From Phascolarctobacterium sp. (GTDB lineage: Bacteria > Bacillota > Negativicutes > Acidaminococcales > Acidaminococcaceae), in contig JAEDNJ010000029.1 of NCBI GenBank assembly GCA_016302525.1, positions 1-12,054 on the forward strand: a stretch of 12,054 nucleotides of DNA. Direction: 5' to 3'. Under the pieces are notes generated by a model. It was given only the letters and a program-made list of their open reading frames with translations, did not search any database and was not told the origin of the DNA. This document shows, in pieces, positions 1-5,247 of this stretch (within the stretch, counting starts at the first letter, position 1; every line of letters starts with the position of its first letter). A program made the position numbers and the translations under genes.

Positions 1-266
1 GTAAGAAGGAAGTCATGGACCGTATTTCTTTTGCTAATCAAGCTAGGCGTGAAGGTGAAGCTGCTGGCGAGGCCCGTGGCAAGGAGCTTGGTCGTGCAGA
101 GGGAGAAGCTGTTGGCGAGGCCCGTGGCAAGGAGCTTGGGCACAAGGAACGCCTGCTGCAAGACATTCGTAACCTGAGGAAAAATCTAGGGCTCTCTTCA
201 AAGAAAGCCATGGAGGCTCTAGGTATATCTTCTGAAGAGCAGGCAGAGCTGCTGCCGCTTTTGTAA
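1..266 (+). CDS. Rpn-family PD-(D/E)XK nuclease, 3' end only
   Basis: This frame is open from the window edge to TAA at 264-266, so only about the last 87 residues are visible and the catalytic nuclease core lies upstream. The visible part has the usual tail of the Rpn (recombination-promoting nuclease/putative transposase, PDDEXK_2) family: a Gly-Glu-Ala-Arg-rich helical stretch (GEARGKELG twice), then a short helical end (KKAMEALGISSEEQAELLPLL) resembling the family's terminal degenerate-helix motif. Rpn proteins are DNA endonucleases linked to RecA-independent recombination and phage defence. An ATG at 15 preceded by AAGGA at 6-10 could start an internal 83-residue product, as reported for RpnS inhibitors inside rpn genes. 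The family call rests on the tail alone; another protein with the same Gly/Glu/Arg tail is possible. Confidence 0.6.
   Translation, partial: KKEVMDRISFANQARREGEAAGEARGKELGRAEGEAVGEARGKELGHKERLLQDIRNLRKNLGLSSKKAMEALGISSEEQAELLPLL
54..149 (+). repeat. Two tandem 48-nt in-frame repeats
   Basis: Two adjacent 48-nt units (54-101 and 102-149) encode GEAAGEARGKELGRAE and GEAVGEARGKELGHKE. They differ by few bases, and the block GGCGAGGCCCGTGGCAAGG is identical in both. The period is a multiple of three, so unit gain or loss would keep the frame. Such copy-number-variable repeats are typical of the linker before the C-terminal end of Rpn-like proteins. Confidence 0.85.
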
Positions 267-377
267 GCTGTTATAAAACTTAGCATTGAGTAGTTATTGC
301 CTTTACTGGTAGTTACTATGAGATTGAGAAATAGACAGCTTTATGCGTTTACGACAATTCAAAGAATATGTTTTACT

Positions 378-409
378 AAAAAGAGCTTGTGCGAACAGGC
401 TCTTTTTTT
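378..409 (+). terminator. Intrinsic terminator after the nuclease gene
   Basis: AAAAAGAGCTTGT (378-390) pairs with ACAGGCTCTTTTT (395-407) across a GCGA loop, with one G-T wobble, and the 3' arm runs into seven T residues. The A-rich 5' flank would let it work weakly on the minus strand too, but no minus-strand gene points at it. Confidence 0.9.
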
Positions 410-494
410 CTTCTATGAAGAATATGAGGGTCGTTAAGATGATTGTTGAGGAGCTTTAAGATGGCAATTAGAGGGTCTGCAAGCAGAGAAAGCC

Positions 495-522
495 TTGACT
501 GGATAAATAAAAATGGTATACT
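495..522 (+). promoter_or_regulatory. Sigma-70/SigA promoter for wecA-wecB
   Basis: TTGACT (495-500) and TATACT (517-522) are separated by 16 nt, with an extended -10 TGG at 514-516. Transcription would start near 529, leaving a leader of about 65 nt before the ATG at 594. This is the best promoter match in the gap and lies downstream of the terminator. Confidence 0.75.
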
Positions 523-593
523 ATATAAGTTGAAGATTTATCGTTGAAATTTAGCGTGTGTTGTTTATTATATAGAAAAGAGTGTAGAATTTA

Positions 594-1667
594 ATGCTAA
601 GCGTTTATGGCTTTCCCTTTTTACTGGCTATGCTGGTAAGCTTCGTTTTAACCCCGCATATTAAAAAATTAGCCTTTACTATTGGCGCTGTTGATAAACC
701 GGATAACCGCAAGGTCCACAAAAAGATTATGCCCCGCCTGGGCGGTCTGGCTATTTATATTGGCTTTATGCTGGCCGTTTCCTTGAGTATCCCCCTGACA
801 AAGGACATCATTGGGGTGGTCCTGGGGGGCACGGTAATTGTCATCATTGGTATTTTGGATGATATGTATAGCCTGCCAGCCAAGGTCAAGCTGCTGGGTC
901 AAATCTTTGCTGCTTCGATTTTGGTGCTCTTTGGGATTCAGATTGAATGGATTAACAATCCCTTAGGCGGCTATTTCTATACGGAGTATTTTTCGATACC
1001 CATCACTATTTTCTGGGTCATTAGCTTTACGAATGTCGTGAACCTTATTGATGGCCTGGATGGTCTGGCGGCGGGCGTTTCGGCTATCGCCTCGGTGACG
1101 GTCATCCTCGTGGCGGCACAAATGGGCTATTATCAGGTGGGTATTCTTACTGCTGCTCTGGCTGGCGGTATTATTGGCTTTATTCGTTATAACTTTAATC
1201 CTGCGACCATCTTTATGGGTGATACAGGAAGTATGTTTATAGGCTATATGCTGGCGGCTATTTCTGTTTTGGGCGCCTTTAAGACGGCTGCGACAGTGGC
1301 TCTGATTGTGCCTGCTATTGCTTTGGGCCTGCCCATTATGGATACGGCCTTTGCCATTATGCGGCGCTACAGCAATGGTCGACCTATCTTTGCTCCTGAT
1401 AAGGGGCATTTGCATCACCGCCTCCTGGCTATGGGCATGAACCAGAGACAGGCTGTGCTGTTGATGTACGGCATTACGGCTCTTTTGGGCATTGGCGCTG
1501 TTTTATGGGCCGAGTTTGATGGTCTTTATGCAACGCTCATCATTGCTGTGATTATTACAGCGGTGGCTGTGGGTGCGAAAAAGATTGGTATTTTGAAGGA
1601 TAGCAATGAGCAAATCGTGCAGCAGGAAAAGCTGGCAGAGGAGCGCAAGGCTAATAAAGAGGGCTAG
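594..1667 (+). CDS. wecA: Undecaprenyl-phosphate GlcNAc-1-phosphate transferase (WecA/TagO/MraY-like)
   Basis: This polytopic membrane enzyme of the polyprenyl-phosphate N-acetylhexosamine-1-phosphate transferase family moves GlcNAc-1-P from UDP-GlcNAc to undecaprenyl phosphate, the first step of many surface polymers. In 357 residues it has the family's conserved cytoplasmic motifs in order: DKPDNRKVH (34-42), the Mg-binding aspartate pair in GILDDMYSL (86-94), NLIDGLDGLA (150-159), FMGDTGSMF (207-215), and HLHHRL (272-277), which marks the WecA/TagO branch rather than MraY. About ten hydrophobic segments are visible, and the last 30 residues are charged and cytoplasmic. The ATG at 594 has only a weak purine-rich site (GAAAAGAG, 575-582) but gives the expected N-terminal membrane helix. 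The epimerase gene follows after 10 nt. tagO is an equally fair symbol, since the final polymer cannot be told from the sequence. Confidence 0.93.
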   Translation: MLSVYGFPFLLAMLVSFVLTPHIKKLAFTIGAVDKPDNRKVHKKIMPRLGGLAIYIGFMLAVSLSIPLTKDIIGVVLGGTVIVIIGILDDMYSLPAKVKLLGQIFAASILVLFGIQIEWINNPLGGYFYTEYFSIPITIFWVISFTNVVNLIDGLDGLAAGVSAIASVTVILVAAQMGYYQVGILTAALAGGIIGFIRYNFNPATIFMGDTGSMFIGYMLAAISVLGAFKTAATVALIVPAIALGLPIMDTAFAIMRRYSNGRPIFAPDKGHLHHRLLAMGMNQRQAVLLMYGITALLGIGAVLWAEFDGLYATLIIAVIITAVAVGAKKIGILKDSNEQIVQQEKLAEERKANKEG

Positions 1668-1677
1668 GAGAAGAGCT

Positions 1678-2838
1678 ATGAAGAAGTTAAAGCTGATGAC
1701 TGTTTTTGGCACGCGTCCGGAGGCTATCAAGATGTGCCCCCTGGTGCTGGAAATGCGTAAATATCCTGATTATATTGAGCCGATTGTTGCTGTAACAGCG
1801 CAGCATCGGGAAATGCTGGATCAGGTTTTGAATCTGTTTGAGATTAAGCCTGATTATGATTTGAATATTATGCAGGCGGGGCAAACCCTTTATGATGTCA
1901 CCAGTCGTGCTCTTTTAGGGCTGCGGGATGTTATGGAGGAGGCTAAGCCTGATATGGTGCTGGTCCATGGCGACACGACTACGACCTTTGCCGGGGCTCT
2001 GGCAGCCTTTTATGCGCAGATTCCCGTGGGTCATGTCGAGGCTGGTCTGCGTACTGGCAACAAGTATTCTCCCTATCCGGAGGAAATGAACCGCAAGCTG
2101 ACAGGCTCCATTGCTGATGTCAATTTTGCACCCACGCCTACGAGCAAGAGCAATCTTTTAAAGGAAAATGTGCAGCCCACTAGTATTTTAGTAACTGGAA
2201 ACACGGTTATAGATGCCTTGAAAACCACTGTGAAGGCCGATTATCAATTTACTGATACAGCCTTGAATGAGGTTTTTGCCAGCGGTAAGCGTTTGATTCT
2301 TATGACTACGCACCGCCGCGAAAATCTGGGCGAGCCTATGCGCAATGTTTATCTGGCGCTAAAGACAGTGCTGGAGGCCCATCCTGATGTGGAGGCTATC
2401 TTTCCTGTGCACAAGAATCCTAAGGTGCGCGAGATTGTCAACGAGGTGCTGGGCAATTTAGAGCAGGTGCATTTAATTGAGCCCATGGATTACGAGCCCT
2501 TTGCTAATCTCATGGCGAAGGTTGACATCGTGCTGACTGACAGCGGCGGCATTCAGGAGGAGGCTCCCGCCTTAGGCAAGCCGGTCTTGGTACTGCGTGA
2601 TACCACCGAGCGCCCTGAGGCCGTAGAGGCTGGCACAGTAAAGCTGGTAGGCACTGCCTACAGTGATGTGCTGCGCGAGGCGACAAGGCTTTTAGACGAG
2701 CCGGAATATTATCGCTCGATGGCAGAGGCTGCTAATCCTTATGGTGATGGCAGGGCCTGCGAGCGCATTATTAAGGCAATTTTGGCGGATAAGGGCTATC
2801 CGATAGAAAAAATTAGTGAATTTGCTAATATTTTGTAG
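1678..2838 (+). CDS. wecB: UDP-N-acetylglucosamine 2-epimerase (non-hydrolysing)
   Basis: This cytoplasmic enzyme (WecB/MnaA) interconverts UDP-GlcNAc and UDP-ManNAc. It is 386 residues long, typical for the family. Motifs seen are GTRPEAIKM (11-19), HGDTTTTF (97-104), HVEAGLRTG (119-127), PEEMNR (134-139), the THRREN loop with H212, HKNP (245-248), DSGGIQEEAP (288-297) and ERPEA (311-315). D99, E121, E135 or E136, and H212 align with the acidic and histidine residues implicated in catalysis in E. coli WecB. The ATG at 1678 was chosen because AGGAG (1666-1670, overlapping the wecA stop) sits 7 nt upstream and the protein then begins MKKLKLMTVFGTRPEAIK; an in-frame ATG at 1606 lies inside wecA and adds unrelated residues. 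Pairing with wecA points to ManNAc-containing or ManNAc-derived surface glycans. mnaA is the synonym used in Gram-positives. Confidence 0.95.
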   Translation: MKKLKLMTVFGTRPEAIKMCPLVLEMRKYPDYIEPIVAVTAQHREMLDQVLNLFEIKPDYDLNIMQAGQTLYDVTSRALLGLRDVMEEAKPDMVLVHGDTTTTFAGALAAFYAQIPVGHVEAGLRTGNKYSPYPEEMNRKLTGSIADVNFAPTPTSKSNLLKENVQPTSILVTGNTVIDALKTTVKADYQFTDTALNEVFASGKRLILMTTHRRENLGEPMRNVYLALKTVLEAHPDVEAIFPVHKNPKVREIVNEVLGNLEQVHLIEPMDYEPFANLMAKVDIVLTDSGGIQEEAPALGKPVLVLRDTTERPEAVEAGTVKLVGTAYSDVLREATRLLDEPEYYRSMAEAANPYGDGRACERIIKAILADKGYPIEKISEFANIL

Positions 2839-2863
2839 ACAATGCAACAAAAATAATATAAAA

Positions 2864-2872
2864 TGGTATCAT
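2864..2872 (+). promoter_or_regulatory. Probable extended -10 promoter of the atp operon
   Basis: TGG followed by TATCAT (2867-2872) sits in the AT-rich gap after wecB and matches the TGG-TATACT pattern of two other predicted promoters in the window. There is no good -35 hexamer at the standard distance. An alternative pair is TTGTAG (2833-2838) with TATAAA (2857-2862), spacer 18. No terminator separates wecB from atpZ, so read-through from the wecA promoter is also possible. Confidence 0.5.
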
Positions 2873-2902
2873 TATATATCTAATTTATATTGGGGTAAGT
2901 GT

Positions 2903-2917
2903 GTCCTTTTTTAGGAC
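2903..2917 (+). promoter_or_regulatory. Small hairpin over the atpZ ribosome site
   Basis: GTCCT (2903-2907) and AGGAC (2913-2917) form a 5-bp stem with a five-T loop. The 3' arm contains AGGA, the only Shine-Dalgarno-like sequence before the ATG at 2929. The stem is short, so any effect on translation is a guess. Confidence 0.35.
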
Positions 2918-2928
2918 CTAGTATAAGC

Positions 2929-3183
2929 ATGAACAAAAGAGAACGAAGTGAGCGCCAATTTCAACGAGCTTTGACCCTTTTAGGTTCCGTCTCTTCTCTG
3001 TGTATGATGACGGTTATTGATGTGCTGTTAGCCTTTTGGGGCGGAGATTGGCTGGATGAGTATTTTGCTACGGGCGACCACACTATGCGTTTAATTTGTA
3101 TCCTGGTGGCTATAGGGGCCTCGCTGATGTCCTTTTATAGCGTGGTCAGGGTAGCGCTCATGGAGATAGATGACGAGGAGTAG
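2929..3183 (+). CDS. atpZ: AtpZ/AtpI-family small membrane protein, first gene of the atp operon
   Basis: This 84-residue protein has a basic N-terminus (MNKRERSERQFQRAL) and two hydrophobic segments (about 16-37 and 52-72) separated by a WGGDWLDEYF turn, then an acidic tail ending EIDDEE. That is the layout of the ATPase_gene1/AtpZ family, found just before or in place of atpI in bacterial ATP synthase operons. AtpZ and AtpI are associated with Mg2+/Ca2+ uptake and assembly of the c-ring. The ATG at 2929 is preferred over a GTG at 2899, because the upstream in-frame residues are uncharacteristic and overlap the hairpin at 2903-2917. The ribosome site is weak (AGGA, 2913-2916). The next gene follows after 6 nt. 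Identification is by position and topology more than by strong motifs. Confidence 0.75.
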   Translation: MNKRERSERQFQRALTLLGSVSSLCMMTVIDVLLAFWGGDWLDEYFATGDHTMRLICILVAIGASLMSFYSVVRVALMEIDDEE

Positions 3184-3189
3184 AGTGTC

Positions 3190-3615
3190 TTGCAGATAAT
3201 AAATAAATATGATTTTACTCCGGTAATTCAATCTCGCAGAAGCGAAATTCTTTTGCGTATGTTTTTTATGGGGCTTCCCTGTGCAATTTTAGGACATTTT
3301 CTTGTAGCACCTTACTTTGGCTATGCACTTTTACAGGGCATTGTCATTGGCATTATGGATGCAATGATTATGATGCAGGGCATAAAAAAAGCCTTGCCCT
3401 ACGCTAAGGAGCCCAAGAAGGGTCTCAAAATAATGAAGCGGTATCGCTGGTACCGTCTTATTGCTATTTCTACGATAATATTATTGTTGTTAAGGCAGAA
3501 TGCCCCGGTGCTGGGCACATTTGTGGGTATTCTACTTACACATATATTATATATATTTCAATTAACATTTATCGCGTACCAACTTGAGAAAAAGGATACG
3601 TGGAGAAAGGAGTGA
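3190..3615 (+). CDS. atpI: ATP synthase subunit I (AtpI)
   Basis: The protein has 141 residues with four hydrophobic segments (about 22-40, 44-64, 88-103 and 107-130), a basic cytoplasmic loop between the second and third (KEPKKGLKIMKRYRWYR), and a charged C-terminus. This matches the ATP synthase I family, an assembly factor for the c-ring that is not part of the finished enzyme. The start is TTG at 3190, supported by GAGGAG (3175-3180) 9 nt upstream within the end of atpZ; no ATG or GTG gives an equally complete first membrane segment. The stop overlaps the atpB ribosome site, as expected for coupled translation. Confidence 0.8.
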   Translation: MQIINKYDFTPVIQSRRSEILLRMFFMGLPCAILGHFLVAPYFGYALLQGIVIGIMDAMIMMQGIKKALPYAKEPKKGLKIMKRYRWYRLIAISTIILLLLRQNAPVLGTFVGILLTHILYIFQLTFIAYQLEKKDTWRKE

Positions 3616-3619
3616 AACT

Positions 3620-4330
3620 ATGGGAAATGAAGCTGCAGCTGCAGAGCATTCTGGCGAATTGATTCACTATTTAGCGCAAACATTCGCACCTGGTGTTACT
3701 ATTCACATGCAAACCATGTACATGACCTGGATTACTATGGCAATCCTGATCGTGCTGTTTGTAATGGCTGGTAGTAGCGCTAAGCTTGTGCCTAGTGGCC
3801 TGCAAAACGTTCTGGAATTCTTCATCGACTTCCTGAACAGCCTAATGGAGAGCAACCTGGGTATCAAGGGCCGTAAGTATATGGCTCCCTTCATTATTAC
3901 CGTGTTTATGTTCATCTTTATTGCGAACGAAATCGGTATGCTGCCTCAGGTTGGTGTGCATTGGACATCCCCCACCAATGACATTAATACTTGCTTTGCC
4001 CTGTCTATTACAGTTGCAATCAGTGTTTATGTTGTAGGCGTAATCCACAACGGTATGGGCCATTTCAAACATTTTGTTAGCCCGTCTCCGGCATTTTTGC
4101 CCTTGCACTTATTGGATGAATTGACGAAACCCTTAACTATGGCTCTTCGTCTATTCGGTAACATCCTGGCAGGCGAAATTTTGTTAATTGTATTGTATCA
4201 ATTAGCACCGTGGGTAGTGCCTGAACTGTGGGTAATGTTCAGCTTATTCGTTGGCTTCCTACAAGCATTTATCTTTACGATGCTGACCCTGACCAGCTTT
4301 GCTGGCGTATTTGCTCATCATCACGAATAA
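3620..4330 (+). CDS. atpB: F1Fo ATP synthase subunit a
   Basis: This is the stator channel subunit of Fo, which carries ions to and from the c-ring in the cytoplasmic membrane. It is 236 residues long, with about five or six membrane segments. The diagnostic stretch MALRLFGNILAGE (174-186) contains R177, equivalent to the essential E. coli R210, and E186, equivalent to E219. LQAFIFTMLT (214-223) supplies Q215, equivalent to Q252. The ATG at 3620 was chosen because AGGAG (3608-3612) lies 7 nt upstream; an ATG at 3584 is within atpI. The protein ends in a short His-rich tail (AHHHE). The 53-nt gap to atpE is A/T-rich and shows no terminator. Confidence 0.96.
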   Translation: MGNEAAAAEHSGELIHYLAQTFAPGVTIHMQTMYMTWITMAILIVLFVMAGSSAKLVPSGLQNVLEFFIDFLNSLMESNLGIKGRKYMAPFIITVFMFIFIANEIGMLPQVGVHWTSPTNDINTCFALSITVAISVYVVGVIHNGMGHFKHFVSPSPAFLPLHLLDELTKPLTMALRLFGNILAGEILLIVLYQLAPWVVPELWVMFSLFVGFLQAFIFTMLTLTSFAGVFAHHHE

Positions 4331-4383
4331 TGAGCTAAAAAATTATTTATCTAAAAATGTTATGATTTGAAAGGATGAAAGAA

Positions 4384-4638
4384 ATGACTGAAAACGCAAT
4401 TATTATCGCAGCATCTATGTTTGCTGTAGCATTTGTTTGCTTAGGCGCAGCTTTAGGCGCTGCACTGGGTAACGCAAGCATGACCGGTAAAGCTATCGAA
4501 TCCATGGCTCGTCAACCTGAAGAAGCTGGTAACCTGTTCACCAGAATGCTGGTTGCAGTAGGCTTAGTAGAGTCCATGCCTATTCTGTGCTACGTTATCG
4601 CTGTAGTATTAGTATTCGCTAACCCGTTCGTAAAATAA
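4384..4638 (+). CDS. atpE: F1Fo ATP synthase subunit c (proteolipid ring)
   Basis: This is an 84-residue two-helix hairpin. The polar loop MARQPEE (41-47) faces F1, and the ion-binding carboxylate is E63 in GLVESMPIL (60-68). The start is ATG at 4384, since AAGGA (4371-4375) is 8 nt upstream; the ATG at 4375 overlaps that site. Two features are unusual. The inner-helix glycine motif, usually GxGxGxGxG, reads AxGxAxGxA here (A23, G25, A27, G29, A31). The ion site has E63-S64, as in Na+-type enzymes, but Asn30 stands where Na+-type rings have Gln, and Leu68 stands in place of Tyr, with a Pro at 66 as in many H+-type rings. Proton coupling seems more likely, but the sequence alone does not settle it. 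Confidence 0.96.
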   Translation: MTENAIIIAASMFAVAFVCLGAALGAALGNASMTGKAIESMARQPEEAGNLFTRMLVAVGLVESMPILCYVIAVVLVFANPFVK

Positions 4639-4676
4639 TTTTGCACTGTTGATTAGAAGAAAGGAGCGTGCTTTAA

Positions 4677-5156
4677 TTGGTAAATATTAACGCTACATTA
4701 ATTGCACAGGCCCTGAACTTTTTGATTCTTCTCTTTATCCTTGCAAAATTTGCTTACAAACCCTTACTGAAGGTTATGGAAGAGCGTAAAGAGAAAATTG
4801 CTAACGATTTAAAGGCTGCTGATCAAGCTAAGGCTGATGCTGAGGCTGTTAAGGCTGAATACGCTGCTAAATTGGCTGAGGCTAAGGCTGAGGCTCAAGA
4901 AATCATCGATAACGCTCGTAAAACTGCTGCTGCTGCTCATGACAAAATCATGGCTGATACCAAGGCTGAACAAGAGCAAGTTATCGCTGCTGCAAAAGAA
5001 TCCATTGCTCTGGAGCAAAAGAAAGCTATGGAACAAATTCGTTCTCAAGTTATCGACCTGAGCATGGCTGTTGCTGGCAAGATCGTTGAACAAAAGTTAG
5101 GTTCTGAAGAAGATAAAGCTTTAGCTGCTAAAATTACTGATTCTCTGATGAAATAA
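4677..5156 (+). CDS. atpF: F1Fo ATP synthase subunit b
   Basis: This is the peripheral-stalk subunit: one N-terminal membrane helix (about 4-28, ALNFLILLFILAKFAYKPLL) and then a long Ala/Glu/Lys-rich coiled coil to residue 159. That is the usual length and form for b, which dimerises and normally binds the delta subunit through its C-terminal end. The start is TTG at 4677, with AAGGAG (4661-4666) 10 nt upstream; no ATG is available before the membrane helix. The C-terminal part (SMAVAGKIVEQKLGSEEDKAL) is the b segment expected to contact delta. It is not fused to delta, unlike the mycobacterial b-delta protein. A 91-nt structured gap follows where atpH would be expected. Confidence 0.95.
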   Translation: MVNINATLIAQALNFLILLFILAKFAYKPLLKVMEERKEKIANDLKAADQAKADAEAVKAEYAAKLAEAKAEAQEIIDNARKTAAAAHDKIMADTKAEQEQVIAAAKESIALEQKKAMEQIRSQVIDLSMAVAGKIVEQKLGSEEDKALAAKITDSLMK

Positions 5157-5160
5157 TTTT

Positions 5161-5223
5161 ACGGCTTTCAATAGGCCGGACTGAGCCTTAGCGAAACGCG
5201 ACGCGAAGGGCAATAAAGCCGGT
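5161..5223 (+). other. Nested hairpin in the atpF-atpA gap
   Basis: An outer stem pairs ACGGCTTT (5161-5168) with AAAGCCGGT (5215-5223), with one bulged base. An inner stem pairs CCTTAGCG (5186-5193) with CGCGAAGG (5202-5209), with one A-G mismatch. There is no T-run after either stem, so it is not a terminator. The atpA ribosome site GGAGGTGA (5229-5236) lies just beyond and is left exposed. It could be an mRNA processing or stability element, a genome repeat, or a scar of atpH loss. Confidence 0.55.
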
Positions 5224-5247
5224 AATTCGGAGGTGAATTGATACAAT

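Larger units (their letters stand above)
267..593. other. Intergenic region between nuclease and wecA
   Basis: This 327-nt gap holds the intrinsic terminator at 378-409 and the promoter at 495-522. I see no gene in 267-377. A 28-codon ORF at 461-547 has a good GAGGAG ribosome site (448-453), but the predicted promoter lies inside it, so it is not called as a gene. The stretch 523-593 is the presumed leader of the wecA transcript and shows no obvious riboswitch or stable hairpin. Confidence 0.6.

Noticed and set aside
54..149. CRISPR or other mobile repeat
   Set aside because: Only two adjoining in-frame units without spacers, fully explained as a protein repeat in the Rpn-like tail.
461..547. 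28-codon ORF with GAGGAG 7 nt upstream, before wecA
   Set aside because: The best promoter for wecA (495-522) lies inside it and no upstream promoter is evident; no recognisable sequence.
5157..5247. A frameshifted or partial atpH open frame
   Set aside because: All three frames of the gap stop early and none resembles the delta N-terminal domain, so a sequencing frameshift would not restore atpH.
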